From Phenylobacterium sp. LH3H17 (GTDB lineage: Bacteria > Pseudomonadota > Alphaproteobacteria > Caulobacterales > Caulobacteraceae): a stretch of 64,000 nucleotides of DNA. Positions 41,922 through 51,144 of the stretch are shown one piece after another. Positions within the stretch are counted from its first letter, which is position 1, and each line of letters starts with the position of its first letter. The notes beneath the pieces are model-generated. The model saw only the letters and a program-made list of their open reading frames with translations, did no database searches and was not told the DNA's origin. The translations under genes and the position numbers were made by a program. The stretch covers positions 1,426,001 to 1,490,000 of the forward strand of contig NZ_CP101283.1 in NCBI RefSeq assembly GCF_024298925.1, read 5' to 3'.

Positions 41922-43289
41922 TCAACGCGAGGCAAAGCCGTTCTTCCTCGTAGGTCCGAGCGGTCTCGGAGGCGATGTGGAGCGCAGCAAACTGATGAGA
42001 CCGCCCGCCAGGGCGAACGCTGCGGCGATGCCTAGGCCGACTCGAGGCGCGGCGGCGAGCGGGAAAGTCGTGAAGATCAGGGTCATCAGGACCGCGCCTG
42101 CGATTTGGCCCGTCAGGCGGGCCGTGCCCTGCAGTCCGCCGGCGGCGCCGCTGCGCTCGGGCGGAGCGATGAGGAACATGCTTCGGTTGTTGGGCGTCTG
42201 GAAGAGGCCAAACCCCAGGCCGCAAACGACGACGAATGGCGCCAGGGCCACGGGGCCGAGTGTAGCTGGGCTGGCGGCGGCGCCGGCCAGGCCGAGCGCC
42301 ATGACAACGCCGCCCAGGCCGCAGAGCCAGGCTGTCGGAACACGATCGGAGAGCCAACCTGCCGCCTGGGCCGTCACAGCGACAGTGAGCGGCCAAGGCG
42401 TCATGTAGAGGCCGGTCATCAGCGTGGTCTGACCGAGATCGTGATGCAGGAGGAAGGGCAGCGCCAGGAGGGCGGCCGCCTGGCCGACGAAGCAGCAGAC
42501 CGAGGTGATCACTGAGATCCTGAAGGAGGCGCCGCGCAGAAGATCCAGGGGGACGAGGGGCGCGGCCTTCGGCCCTTCCCGGCGGAGGAGGAGCAGCAGG
42601 GCGAGGGCCGCGGCCGCGAACAGGACGATCGAGACGCCCGCCTGGGTTAGCAGCAGGTCGGCCCCGGCCACCAGGCCGGCGAAGACGGTCGCATTGAGGG
42701 CGGCGCTGACGAGATCGAGGCGACGACGAGTGCCCTGGCGGCGAGGCAGGCCCCGGCCAGCCAGCAGGACCGCGGCGCCCACGGGTAGGTTAACCGCGAA
42801 CAAGCAGGGCCATCCCCATTCGGACAGGATCAGGGCACCGATCGAGGGGCCGGCCGCTGAGGCCAGCGCGACCGCCGTCGCATTCCAGCCGATGGCGGCG
42901 CCCAAAGACTTGTCGGGTACGACCTGCCGCAGCAACGCCACCCCCAACGACATGACCGCCGCGCCGCCGAGGCCCTGGACGAACCGGGCCGCGACCAGCC
43001 AGGGCAGGGATGGGGAGAGGGCGCAGAGGGCGGACGCCGCGGTGAACACTGACACGCCGGCGATGAAGACCTTGCGGAACCCCAGGCTCTCGCCGAGGGC
43101 GGCGCAAGGCAGCAGGGCCGTGACAAGGGCGAGCTGGTAGGCGGTCACGACGAGGACCGAAGCGCCCGGTGTTACGTCAAGCGCCCGCGCGAGCGTCGGA
43201 AGCGCCACATTGACGATCGAGGCGTCCAGAACAACCAGGACGGTGGCGGCCAGGACCGCGGCGATGGCGTGTAACGGACGGCCGCTCAT
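41922..43289 (-). CDS. MFS multidrug exporter (DHA2/EmrB-QacA type)
   Basis: 455 residues, about 14 hydrophobic segments. Segment 1 carries VLDASIVNVALPTLARAL, the D1 motif of 14-TM DHA2 exporters; motif A-like GESLGFRKVFIAGVSVF lies between segments 2 and 3; ARFVQGLGGAAVMSLGVALLR is motif B. Proton-driven export of drugs or hydrophobic compounds. Its ATG overlaps the cupin gene stop (ATGA), and both are divergent from a LysR regulator, the usual target arrangement. Confidence 0.9.
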   Translation of the reverse strand: MSGRPLHAIAAVLAATVLVVLDASIVNVALPTLARALDVTPGASVLVVTAYQLALVTALLPCAALGESLGFRKVFIAGVSVFTAASALCALSPSLPWLVAARFVQGLGGAAVMSLGVALLRQVVPDKSLGAAIGWNATAVALASAAGPSIGALILSEWGWPCLFAVNLPVGAAVLLAGRGLPRRQGTRRRLDLVSAALNATVFAGLVAGADLLLTQAGVSIVLFAAAALALLLLLRREGPKAAPLVPLDLLRGASFRISVITSVCCFVGQAAALLALPFLLHHDLGQTTLMTGLYMTPWPLTVAVTAQAAGWLSDRVPTAWLCGLGGVVMALGLAGAAASPATLGPVALAPFVVVCGLGFGLFQTPNNRSMFLIAPPERSGAAGGLQGTARLTGQIAGAVLMTLIFTTFPLAAAPRVGLGIAAAFALAGGLISLLRSTSPPRPLGPTRKNGFASR

Positions 43290-43831
43290 GCCACGCCCAC
43301 CGTCCAGACGCCCTCGCGCTCGACGTAGCGGGTGATCCGTCGCTCGACCTTGTCCTCAACCTTCAGGTCCCGCTCGGTGAAGCGGAAAAGCAGGGCTGGG
43401 CCGGCCGTGCAGCGTGTGTCGTGGATATCGCCCGGCAGGTAGACCTGCACTTGCCCGGGAGCGACCCGGGTGGCGTTGCGCCTGACCAGGCGGGGCTGCG
43501 CGTCGGCGCCCTCAAGGCGGTCGTAGGTCCCCATCTCGCTTTCGCCCCTCTGGACGCCGTAGATCACCCAGGCGCGCCCGTGATCATGCGGCGGTCGGTA
43601 TAGGCCCGCCGGCTCGGTATGGGCCAAGAGCACGAAACCGTGGTCGGTATCCCGATATAGCTCTCGGGCCAGCGGCTGCTGATGGTGGAGGTCGGCCAGC
43701 CAGGGTTCGGAGCCGTCAGCCGCAAGCAGGTTTGCTAGATGGCGGCTGCAGGCGGCCGTGACCCCTCTGTTAAGCGGGCCCCAATCCGAGCGAACGGCTT
43801 CGACGAATTTGTCCAGGGCGCTCTTGGCCAT
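43286..43831 (-). CDS. Cupin-fold protein (cysteine dioxygenase-like)
   Basis: 181 residues. Cupin motif 1 is visible as PPHDHGRAWVIYGVQRGESE, where two His and a Glu would bind a metal, and motif 2-like YLPGDIHDTRCTAG with another His. N-terminal helices (ALDKFVEAVRSDW) precede the barrel. It resembles metal-dependent dioxygenase-like cupins related to cysteine dioxygenase. Coupled by a four-base overlap with the MFS exporter, so it may modify the exported compound. Divergent from LysR. Substrate unknown. Confidence 0.75.
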   Translation of the reverse strand: MAKSALDKFVEAVRSDWGPLNRGVTAACSRHLANLLAADGSEPWLADLHHQQPLARELYRDTDHGFVLLAHTEPAGLYRPPHDHGRAWVIYGVQRGESEMGTYDRLEGADAQPRLVRRNATRVAPGQVQVYLPGDIHDTRCTAGPALLFRFTERDLKVEDKVERRITRYVEREGVWTVGVA

Positions 43832-43953
43832 GGCGGATCTCCTTCGGTTCGATCAGGAGATATCGCTAAGGTCGATGCGGCGGAACGCGCACTATTTGCA
43901 TTCAATTCGTGCGTCAGACGCCACATATGACTGGAAGCGTGGTACTGGGGGGC

Positions 43954-44850
43954 ATGTTCTCCGCTGATCTGAACCTTCTCACTGCTCTGGATGTGCTGCT
44001 CGCCGAGGGTAGCGTCGCCAAGGCGGCTAAGCGCCTGCAGCTCAGTCCCTCCGCAATGAGCCGGACCCTGGCGAGGCTGCGGGAGGCCACTGGCGATGCG
44101 CTGCTGGTCCGGGCAGGCCGCGGACTTGTCCCTACGCCGCGCGCCTTGGCGCTCGGGGAGACGGTGGGCGTTCTGGTGCGCGAGGCCGAGGCGATGTTGC
44201 GTCCCGTGGAGGGGCTCGACCTCTCGCGTCTCGAGCGGACCTTCACAATGCGGGCTCGGGAAGGCTTCGTGGAGAACTTCGGCGCTGAACTGGTGTCGCG
44301 AGTAATGGCCGTCGCGCCCAAGGTGCGGCTGCGCTTCGTCGCCAAGGCCGACAAGGACAGCGGGCCGTTGCGGTACGGCAGCGTAGATCTAGAGACCGGC
44401 GTCGTCGAAAGCGTCATCGGACCCGAGATCCGCACCCAGCGACTGTTCGATGATCGGTATGTGGGCGTGGTGCGGGCGGGGCATCCGCTTGCCGGAGCAC
44501 CGGTGAGCATGGCGGCATATGCTGCGAGCACTCATGTCCGCGTCTTGCTGCAGGGTTCGGAGCAGGCGCCGATCGACGACTGGTTCGCGCCGGCCGGAAT
44601 CCGTAGGAATATCGTCAGCGACGTGAGCGGGTTTGCGGCCGCGCTGGCCTTGGCGCGGGGTTCGGACCTGGTCGCCACTGTCCCAGAGCGCCACACCCGG
44701 GTCCTGAGGGCCGGTATGGCGAGCTTTCGGCTGCCGGTTCCCTTGCCCGAATTCACCGTTTCGCTGCTCTGGCATCCCCGATCAGATGGCGATCCCGCGC
44801 ATCGCTGGCTTCGCGGTTGCGTCCGCGAGGTCTGCGCCAGCGCACTTTAG
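43954..44850 (+). CDS. LysR family transcriptional regulator
   Basis: 298 residues from ATG 43954, preceded by GGGGGG; in-frame ATGs at 43909 and 43927 are alternatives. N-terminal winged helix-turn-helix: ADLNLLTALDVLLAEGSVAK, AAKRLQLSPSAMSRTLARLR, GRGLVPTPRALALG. The periplasmic-binding-like effector domain follows (RTQRLFDDRYVGVVRAGHPL; SGFAAALALARGSDLVATVP). Divergent from the cupin-MFS operon and probably its regulator. Confidence 0.9.
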   Translation: MFSADLNLLTALDVLLAEGSVAKAAKRLQLSPSAMSRTLARLREATGDALLVRAGRGLVPTPRALALGETVGVLVREAEAMLRPVEGLDLSRLERTFTMRAREGFVENFGAELVSRVMAVAPKVRLRFVAKADKDSGPLRYGSVDLETGVVESVIGPEIRTQRLFDDRYVGVVRAGHPLAGAPVSMAAYAASTHVRVLLQGSEQAPIDDWFAPAGIRRNIVSDVSGFAAALALARGSDLVATVPERHTRVLRAGMASFRLPVPLPEFTVSLLWHPRSDGDPAHRWLRGCVREVCASAL

Positions 44851-45240
44851 GCCTGGCGAACGTCGGACTGCCGTCCGGACTCAGCGTCCGCGCGCCTGAA
44901 CATGGACGGGGCGGTGGCGGGGAAGGGGCGCCAGACTCACGCCATGCCGGACGCGGGCGGCTAGCCTGGCTGCACTATACACGGCTGGCCATGTATTCCG
45001 GGTGTGCGATCCCCTCCGGCGCAGCCGACTTGCTTGGCGCCCGGCATAGGGACCGGGCAAATCAAGCACGCTTGCAACGTCAGCTCTAGGTCAGGAACCC
45101 AACGTCCGCTGCTGGCGCTTTGGGGTCGAAACCATTGAGCTGCCTGCTCTCGATCAGGCTTTGATCCGCAGGCCGCGGCACCAATGCCGTGGCGGGATGA
45201 CGCAGGCGCACAACTGGCGCGCGGCGGCGTTGGCCTGGAA
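44851..45240. other. Intergenic stretch, nothing recognised
   Basis: About 390 bases between LysR and the histidine kinase. Contains short open frames without coding character and no clear terminator or operator. Confidence 0.35.
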
Positions 45241-47469
45241 ATGACTTCTTCAAGGTCTCAAGGTCAGTCTGACCAGATGACGGGCGCAAATCCCTACGCG
45301 GCGTGGTCTGAGCTTCGGGGCCGCGAGACGCGCCTCCGGCTTCTGCTGGCGATCGCCACCGCAGTCCTGGGGTACTCGTTGACCGGGGGCGTCGAACTCT
45401 GGGTCTGGCTGGCCGCGGTGGTCACGACACAGTTTGTCGACGGGAAGGTGCTCGAGGTCTGCGCGCGCGACAGCCAGGCGCCGCCATCGATCGCATGGCG
45501 AGCGACCTACGCTTCCAGCATCTTTCTGACATCTTTCGTGTTCAGTTCGGTCGGCCTGCTGGTCCTTCAGCGGGGGGATGCGCATGCCGCGGTCTTCGCG
45601 CTCCTGGTCAACGCGGGGGCGCTGCTGAACCTCGCCATGGTCAGCCATCGCGCCCCGCGCCTCGTCCTGATCGCCTGGGCCGGACACCTCTTGCCGCTGC
45701 TTGCCCTCCCTTGGCTCATCCTCGAGGCGCGCCCGGACCCGATCGGCGCCATCTGCGTCACGCTCGCCGCCCTGGTGTTCGTGGGCCATCTGATCATCGC
45801 GACCGGACGTTCGGCCGCCGCTGAGCGCGAAACGCGCGCCGCGCTTCACACCGCCCAGGACGTCCTGGCGCGCTCCGCAGCCGCGGAGCGCCGTCTCCAC
45901 CTCGCGGCCGAGATCTCCGACCTACACATCTATGAGATGGATCTCGTCGGCGGCGCCCTGTCCTGCGACGGCGCCGCAGCCACCTTCCTCGAGGAGCCAA
46001 TGAGCTTCGCAGCCATGGTCGCCGATGGCTTCTACCTGGTCGACCCGCGAGACCGGCCGAGGGTCGAGGCTGCGTGGTCCGACTATATGGAGGGCCGGGC
46101 TCCGTATCGCACCGAGTACCGGCTCCTGCGTAAGGACGGGCGCGAGATCTGGGCGTTCGCCGGCGCAGAGCTGCTCCGTGACGAAGTTGGCCGGGCGACC
46201 CGGCTGGTTGGCGTGATGCGCGACCTCACAGCGCAGAAGCGCGACGAAGTGGCCCTCGTCGAAGCCCGAGACCACGCCGAGGCCGGCAGCCGCGCCAAGA
46301 GCGCCTTCCTCGCCACCATGAGTCACGAAATCCGCACGCCGTTGAACGGCGTGCTGGGCATGGCCCAAGCGATGGCCGTCGATCCCTTGACGCCGTCGCA
46401 ACGGGAACGTCTGGGGGTGATCCAGCAATCGGGAGAGGCCCTCCTGGCGATCCTCAACGACATCCTGGACCTCTCGAAGATCGAGGCCGGCAAGCTCGAA
46501 CTGGAGATCGTCGACTTCGACCTCGGCGACGTGGCGCGAGGCGCCTATTCGGCTTTCACCGCCATCGCCAACAAGAAGGGTTTGAGCTTCGCGCTCGACG
46601 TCCAGGCCGCCCAGGGACGGTATCGAGGCGACCCCAGCCGGTTGCGGCAGATCCTCAACAATCTGATCTCCAACGCATTGAAGTTCACCGAAACCGGCGA
46701 GGTTCGCGTTACGGCCTGCCACGCCGACGGCGAGCTCTCCGTCTCGGTGCGCGATACCGGCCCGGGGATCGCGCCCGAGGGGCTGGCCCGCCTGTTCGAG
46801 AAGTTCGACCAGCTCGACTCCTCGACCACGCGCCGTTTTGGCGGCACGGGCCTGGGCTTGGCAATTTGCCGAGACCTGGCAGCGCTCATGGGCGGGCAGG
46901 TGAGCGTTGAAAGCGAGACCGGGCGTGGCTCACGGTTCGAACTGCGAATCCCGCTCGAGCGGCTGGGCGACGCGCGCGCCGCCTCGCCGGCGCCCCCATC
47001 GCCAGAAGACCACGCGGCAGTCGATCTGCGCGTGCTGGCGGCGGAAGACAATGCGGTCAATCAACTCGTGCTGAAGACCTTGCTGCATCAGCTGGGCGTG
47101 AGTCCCCATGTGGTGGAGGACGGCCAAGCCGCCGTCGCCGCGTGGGAAACTGGCGCTTGGGACCTGATCCTTATGGACGTGCAGATGCCGGTTATGGACG
47201 GCATCGCCGCCACGGCGCGCATTCGCCAGCGGGAACGCGAAACCGGCCGCGCCCGCACGCCGATCATCGCGCTCACCGCCAACGCCATGGCGCACCAGGT
47301 GGAACAGTACCTCGCGGTCGGCATGGATGGGCACGTCGCCAAGCCCATTGAAATCGCCGCCCTCTACGCGGCGCTGAGCGGCGCCCTGGGCGCCCAACCC
47401 TCGGACGTCGACAGGCCGCCGCATGAGGCGTTCGCGCAAGATGGTCATCGGCACGCCTCTGAAGGCTAA
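45241..47469 (+). CDS. Membrane-bound hybrid histidine kinase (PAS-HisKA-HATPase-REC)
   Basis: 742 residues from ATG 45241; ATG 45184 and 45277 are alternatives. About six N-terminal hydrophobic segments (residues 20-180) form a membrane sensor. A coiled coil follows ([20 protein letters not shown]), then a PAS domain ([20 protein letters not shown]). HisKA has the phospho-accepting His about residue 362 in [16 protein letters not shown]; the HATPase shows [23 protein letters not shown] and [13 protein letters not shown] receiver domain has Asp about residue 646 in [13 protein letters not shown]. Last gene before the attachment site, and thus cargo at the island's edge. Signal unknown; a PopA-like or cell-cycle role is not indicated. 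Confidence 0.9.
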   Translation: MTSSRSQGQSDQMTGANPYAAWSELRGRETRLRLLLAIATAVLGYSLTGGVELWVWLAAVVTTQFVDGKVLEVCARDSQAPPSIAWRATYASSIFLTSFVFSSVGLLVLQRGDAHAAVFALLVNAGALLNLAMVSHRAPRLVLIAWAGHLLPLLALPWLILEARPDPIGAICVTLAALVFVGHLIIATGRSAAAERETRAALHTAQDVLARSAAAERRLHLAAEISDLHIYEMDLVGGALSCDGAAATFLEEPMSFAAMVADGFYLVDPRDRPRVEAAWSDYMEGRAPYRTEYRLLRKDGREIWAFAGAELLRDEVGRATRLVGVMRDLTAQKRDEVALVEARDHAEAGSRAKSAFLATMSHEIRTPLNGVLGMAQAMAVDPLTPSQRERLGVIQQSGEALLAILNDILDLSKIEAGKLELEIVDFDLGDVARGAYSAFTAIANKKGLSFALDVQAAQGRYRGDPSRLRQILNNLISNALKFTETGEVRVTACHADGELSVSVRDTGPGIAPEGLARLFEKFDQLDSSTTRRFGGTGLGLAICRDLAALMGGQVSVESETGRGSRFELRIPLERLGDARAASPAPPSPEDHAAVDLRVLAAEDNAVNQLVLKTLLHQLGVSPHVVEDGQAAVAAWETGAWDLILMDVQMPVMDGIAATARIRQRERETGRARTPIIALTANAMAHQVEQYLAVGMDGHVAKPIEIAALYAALSGALGAQPSDVDRPPHEAFAQDGHRHASEG

Positions 47470-47508
47470 ATTTTTGCGACGGGTCTCCTAGACGCATCGG
47501 ACATGCAC

Positions 47509-47575
47509 TTACACATGTCTTACACACTTACACACTCTCTTAAACATTTTGAAAATACGTCGTAAAAGTACGTAT
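47509..47575. repeat. AT-rich attachment-site arm with direct and inverted repeats
   Basis: TTACACA occurs three times (47509-47515, 47520-47526, 47528-47534), followed by the inverted repeat ATACGT/ACGTAT (47555-47575). The strip is strikingly AT-rich against its surroundings and ends at the tRNA fragment. Short clustered direct repeats beside a tRNA core are the usual look of integrase arm-type sites. Confidence 0.5.
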
Positions 47576-47590
47576 AAAATCAATTAGTTA

Positions 47591-47663
47591 TGGTAGACGC
47601 ACCGGACTTAAAATCCGTAGGGCCGCAAGGCCCGTGCCGGTTCGAGTCCGGCCGCCCGCACCA
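47591..47663 (+). tRNA. 3' portion of tRNA-Leu(UAA): truncated gene and likely att site
   Basis: Present: end of the D arm (GGTAGACGC), anticodon stem-loop with TAA at 47609-47611, a long variable arm (AGGGCC/GGCCCG), T arm (GCCGG-TTCGAGT-CCGGC), 3' acceptor CGCCCGC, discriminator A and encoded CCA. Missing: the 5' acceptor GCGGGCG and the first half of the D arm; upstream is AT-rich DNA. The anticodon stem has one C-T mispair at its base. Not expected to make a functional tRNA. It fits the 3' tRNA copy left at one end of an integrated island. Confidence 0.85.
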
Positions 47664-47812
47664 GCTTATCGCCGAGAGCCGCCGCTGGAGAATTTCGGTG
47701 GCTTCGGGCTCGCGGGGATGGAAACGCGGCGCGGCCTAGAGGCAGACCCCAAGAGTGGTCGTGTTGTCCGGGCCACGGAAACGATGCCGCGAGGGACAAC
47801 GCGCATTTTCCA

Positions 47813-48220
47813 TCACTGGAAAATGACCGGATCCCCAGCGGCGTCATAGGCCGCGAAGCGTCCGAAGCCGCCGTTTCGGACCGCCTCGACCATGATCTCG
47901 AGCGCCCGGTCGACTTCGGCCGTGTCGGGCGGACGTCCATTCCGTCCAGAAAGCGCGGCGGCGAACACCACGCTCCACGTCTGTCCCACGAGCCGGGATT
48001 CATCTGTCAGGACGGCGAAATCGCGCAAGTCCTCAGGCGCCTTGTCCACGCACATCAAAGGCGCGAGGGCGCCGCCCTGGCCGCGCAGGAATCGCTCGCG
48101 CTGCGCCGGCGAGGCGTCTTTGGGGAGCTCGGCGGCGGCGAAGACGAAGAGGAGGCGCTGAGGTTCGGGCTGGTCGAGCGCGGCGTCAATCAGCTGCTGG
48201 AAGTGCGAAGCCTGGGTCAT
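47813..48220 (-). CDS. Conserved hypothetical protein
   Basis: 135 residues with the ordered pattern PEPQRLLFVFAAAELPKDAS, then GGALAPLMCVDKAPEDL, then WSVVFAAALSGRNGRPPDTA. This is a widespread proteobacterial small-protein family which, as I recall, is labelled 'ribonucleotide reductase subunit alpha' in some databases without evidence; it has no reductase domain. First gene on the chromosomal side of the attachment site. Confidence 0.7.
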   Translation of the reverse strand: MTQASHFQQLIDAALDQPEPQRLLFVFAAAELPKDASPAQRERFLRGQGGALAPLMCVDKAPEDLRDFAVLTDESRLVGQTWSVVFAAALSGRNGRPPDTAEVDRALEIMVEAVRNGGFGRFAAYDAAGDPVIFQ

Positions 48221-48292
48221 CGTCCGCAGGGTGGCGCAAAATCGGGCTCAAGTCTCCCGCCGCAACAGGGTTCCGTCCGGACGGAGGCGCGC

Positions 48293-48517
48293 TCAATCGG
48301 GCTCGGGCAGTCCGTGTTGCTGGCGCACACGCCTGGCGTCGTCGCCTTCACCAAAGCCGGCGCCGGCCTTTTCGTCCTCGTCCGTGCCGCCATCGAACTG
48401 CTCGCCGGAGCGGACGGGGGGGCCGTCGGGCGTCGCGTCAGCATTTGTGGGGGCGGGACGAGCGGGCGGCATATCCGCGGGGGCCTCCGGGAGATCGCGC
48501 TGGGCATCGTGGGTCAT
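48293..48517 (-). CDS. Small acidic disordered protein
   Basis: 74 residues from ATG 48517, preceded by GGGAGG with a seven-base spacer, which chooses this start inside a longer open frame. Very rich in Asp, Glu, Pro and Gly (DLPEAPADMPPARPAP, EQFDGGTDEDEKAGAGFGEG) and probably unstructured. Function unknown. Confidence 0.45.
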   Translation of the reverse strand: MTHDAQRDLPEAPADMPPARPAPTNADATPDGPPVRSGEQFDGGTDEDEKAGAGFGEGDDARRVRQQHGLPEPD

Positions 48518-48741
48518 GTCGTGGCCTCCCGAGAGGCGCGCCTGATCAGCCTCCGCTGTTCCAACCACCGGACACGAATTGCGTTCCGCAGCAGGCGCGG
48601 CTTCGCACTTGGTCTCCAAAGAGTCGGAAAGTTCGCTCGGGGCAGCTTCTATGCGCTCAGGTCGCCGGGCGGCTGGATTGGATTGCTGCTTGTATGACGC
48701 GCGTCGATCGGATCGTGGCCGGCGGCGGGCCCCCTCGTCGA

Positions 48742-48894
48742 TCAGGCGGCGAAGGCGCTCCAGATCCAGGTCCCGAGGCCCGAGACCACCAGGCCGGTCA
48801 GCAGGCCGCGGACGAAGGCGCCGTGGCGTTCCCACCAGACTCGTTGCGAGCGCACGCGCTGGGCTCGGTCAATTCTTCGCTTCTGAAGGGCCAT
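48742..48894 (-). CDS. Small single-span membrane protein
   Basis: 50 residues from ATG 48894: a basic N-terminal part (KRRIDRAQRVRSQRVWWERH) and one C-terminal transmembrane helix (GLLTGLVVSGLGTWIWSAF). The ribosome binding site is poor; ATG 48924 is an alternative. Composition favours a real protein, but the length makes it uncertain. Confidence 0.4.
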   Translation of the reverse strand: MALQKRRIDRAQRVRSQRVWWERHGAFVRGLLTGLVVSGLGTWIWSAFAA

Positions 48895-49021
48895 GGGGGT
48901 CGTCTCGCCGATCCGGCCATGCAAGGCAAGCGCTGTGGCCGCGCCTGGACGCTAAGCCGCGCTTTGCGCGGTCGGGCGAACCGGTGTCTGCTGCACGCAA
49001 GGGCGGAGCGCCGGGGGAACC

Positions 49022-49726
49022 ATGCAGCAGACAAGCTTGCCGGCGCGGGTGGCGCTGATCGCCGCGGTGGTCGCCGGGGTCAGCTACATGGCTTCCTGGG
49101 ACCTGCCGCTGTCCCAGACCGCCAGCCTGACCTGGAAGGGTGCGGGGGTCGCCTTGCTGGCGGTCCATGCGGCCCTGCGGGCGCGCGGGCCGGACGGCTG
49201 GTTGATCTGCGCGGTCATGGCCTTCGGCGCGGCCGGCGACGTGCTGCTGGGCGCGGCGGGCCTGGTGACCGGCGCGGTGGCCTTCCTGGTCGGGCACCTG
49301 ATCGCCATCTGGCTCTATATGCGCAACCGGCCGAGCGAGGTCGCGCCCAGCCGGTGGCTTTTCGCCGCCGTCCTGGTTCCCGCGACCGTGGCTCTCGCCT
49401 TCCTGTTGCCGAGCGACCGGGCCGGGGCGCCGGGGGTGGCGCTCTACGCGCTCGGCCTGGCGCTGATGGCGGCCACGGCCTGGATCAGCCGCTTCCCGCG
49501 GCGGATGACCGGGATCGGGGCCGTGATGTTCGTGGTCTCCGACCTGCTGATCTTCGCCCGCGAGGGGCCGCTGGCCGGCCAGGCCTGGGTCGGCTTCGGG
49601 ATCTGGGGGCTCTATTTCGCCGGCCAGGTGCTGATCTGCCTGGGGGTGACCCGGACATTGGCGCGTGACGCAGCGGAACACGATCGCCTCGACGACCGTG
49701 TTCCGCCAGAGACGCCCAAACCTTAG
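49022..49726 (+). CDS. YhhN family (lysoplasmalogenase-like) membrane protein
   Basis: 234 residues with about eight hydrophobic segments. Conserved YhhN features: TWKGAGVALLAVHAAL, a buried Asp in AFGAAGDVLLG, and FVVSDLLIFARE late in the protein. Eukaryotic TMEM86 members hydrolyse lysoplasmalogens; in bacteria the role is unproven. Overlaps the convergent OmpA gene at the stop codons. Confidence 0.82.
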   Translation: MQQTSLPARVALIAAVVAGVSYMASWDLPLSQTASLTWKGAGVALLAVHAALRARGPDGWLICAVMAFGAAGDVLLGAAGLVTGAVAFLVGHLIAIWLYMRNRPSEVAPSRWLFAAVLVPATVALAFLLPSDRAGAPGVALYALGLALMAATAWISRFPRRMTGIGAVMFVVSDLLIFAREGPLAGQAWVGFGIWGLYFAGQVLICLGVTRTLARDAAEHDRLDDRVPPETPKP

Positions 49727-50820
49727 CGCACGACCACTTCGACCCGGCGCGCGGCGGCGTTGGAGGTGGATGTGTCGGTGGTCTCGACCGGCTTGACCAG
49801 TTCGATCGAGGCCTCCGCAACCCCGGCCGCGACCAGGGCGGCCTTGACCGCCTGCGCGCGGTTCTTCGACAGCTCTGCGTTCGCGGCGACGTCGCCCGAC
49901 TTGTCGTTGAAGCCCGACACGACGAGCGAACTGCCGGCATGGCCGGCCAGATAGTCCTTCAGCCCGGTGGCGGCGTCGGTGAACGCCGGCGCGAGGTCGG
50001 TCTTGCCGGTGTCGAAATAGACCTTCACCACGGGCTTGCCGTCGCGGGTCTCGGCCGTGACTCCGGCGCCGGTCGGAATGGCGACGGTCCCTTCGAGCGG
50101 AGCGGCGGCAAGCGTGCCAACACCCGCGGCGACGGGCGGCTCTGCCACAGGAGCGCTCGACACCACCTCCGCCGGAGCGGGGGTCTCGGTCGATTCCGGG
50201 GCGCTGGGGTTGCGTAGGAACAGCCACCAGACAAGTCCCAGCAAGAGAAGGCCCAGTAGCAGCCAGGGCCACCAGCCCAGGCCGGACTTGCCCCCGCTCT
50301 TGGCAGCCGCGCCATACCCGCCGGTCAGGGTTTGCGAAGCGACCGGCGCAGTGGGCCGAGGCGCCGGCGCCACGGTCGGCTCCACGGCGACAGCCGCCCT
50401 GTCGTTCGCGCTGTCCTGGGCCGACATGAGCCCCGCGGCTCCGGGGCCTGCCGCGCCGAGCGCCGCAGCGCCCGCGGCCGCCGACGCGCCGGCTCCGGCC
50501 TTGCCGAACAGGTCGAGCGCGCCGAAGTGTTCCGCGAGCAGGTAGTAGACCGTGACGCGGTTCTTGAAGTTGACGCTCTTCATGCGGTCTCCGACCGCGG
50601 TGATCGCTTGCTCGAGCACGTCGTCGGCCTGGGTGAGGCCGAGCTTCTTCTTGAGGTAATTGTCCCGCACTCTCGCGGTTTCCGCCGGGTCGCCGAAGGA
50701 GACCAGGGAGGAATCGCGACTCTGCAGGGCGATCCCGCAATAGCGCACGATCCCCGCGATGACTGTGTCATCGGCGTTCGGGGCGAACTTCTTGACGTCG
50801 GCAGCCCAGTCTTCAGCCAT
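49723..50820 (-). CDS. DUF2853-OmpA fusion envelope protein
   Basis: 365 residues. N-terminal DUF2853 domain (about 1-110): KKFAPNADDTVIAGIVRYCG, VRDNYLKKKLGLTQADDVL, NRVTVYYLLAEHFGALDLF. After an Ala/Pro linker comes one transmembrane segment (WPWLLLGLLLLGLVWWLFL, about 190-208), then a C-terminal OmpA-like peptidoglycan-binding domain: VKVYFDTGKTDLAP, LVVSGFNDKSGD, NRAQAVKAALVAAGV, AARRVEVVV. Anchors the cytoplasmic domain to the wall. Divergent from the DUF937 gene. Confidence 0.85.
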   Translation of the reverse strand: MAEDWAADVKKFAPNADDTVIAGIVRYCGIALQSRDSSLVSFGDPAETARVRDNYLKKKLGLTQADDVLEQAITAVGDRMKSVNFKNRVTVYYLLAEHFGALDLFGKAGAGASAAAGAAALGAAGPGAAGLMSAQDSANDRAAVAVEPTVAPAPRPTAPVASQTLTGGYGAAAKSGGKSGLGWWPWLLLGLLLLGLVWWLFLRNPSAPESTETPAPAEVVSSAPVAEPPVAAGVGTLAAAPLEGTVAIPTGAGVTAETRDGKPVVKVYFDTGKTDLAPAFTDAATGLKDYLAGHAGSSLVVSGFNDKSGDVAANAELSKNRAQAVKAALVAAGVAEASIELVKPVETTDTSTSNAAARRVEVVVR

Positions 50821-51144
50821 GGGATTCTCCAGCTATGGCCACACACCCCGGTTCAGCCTCGGGGTCGTTCAGGACTCGGCGAAGGCGTTTCTGCTCAGCA
50901 ACGGTCCTTAGAGCAGCATACCAGTGTTCTTCTGGGGGCGGACCTGACATGCATCAAGTGTTCCCAGACGGCAGACCAGTTCTCGATTGCGGGCGGGATC
51001 TTGCGTCTCGACAAACTCGCTAAAGCAAAGCTTGTTTCGGGCGAATAGCTTCGTCGCCAGCACGAATATCGTGATGATCCTTGTCGGTAAGGATGTAGAT
51101 TTGCCGTCCTGTTGGCTCTCAGTGGCACCTAGGGAACGCACGGC
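50821..51144. other. Divergent promoter region
   Basis: About 320 bases between the DUF2853-OmpA gene (minus) and the DUF937 gene (plus), which must carry both promoters. An AT-richer stretch around 51010-51100 is the likely place. No clear operator. Confidence 0.35.

Larger units (their letters stand above)
1..47663. mobile_element. Right-hand part of an integrated conjugative or mobilizable island (tRNA-Leu site)
   Basis: Seen: relaxase, coupling-protein, traC/traD, ParB-like, DUF736 and ArdC genes lie left of a tRNA-Leu fragment that keeps its anticodon arm, variable arm, T arm and CCA but lacks the 5' acceptor strand. Known: islands that integrate into tRNA 3' ends leave an intact tRNA at one end and a 3' copy at the other. 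Inferred: 47591-47663 is the right attachment site and the left end with the integrase is outside the window. No trb or virB pore genes are visible, so transfer probably needs a helper. Not every gene between 1 and 47.5 kb need have arrived in one event. Confidence 0.55.

Noticed and set aside
1..47590. Insertion sequence or integrase gene
   Set aside because: No transposase or tyrosine/serine recombinase signature was found in any frame I read; the integrase is expected outside the window.
47591..47663. Functional tRNA-Leu gene
   Set aside because: No GCGGGCG 5' acceptor strand or complete D arm upstream, so it cannot fold as a full tRNA.
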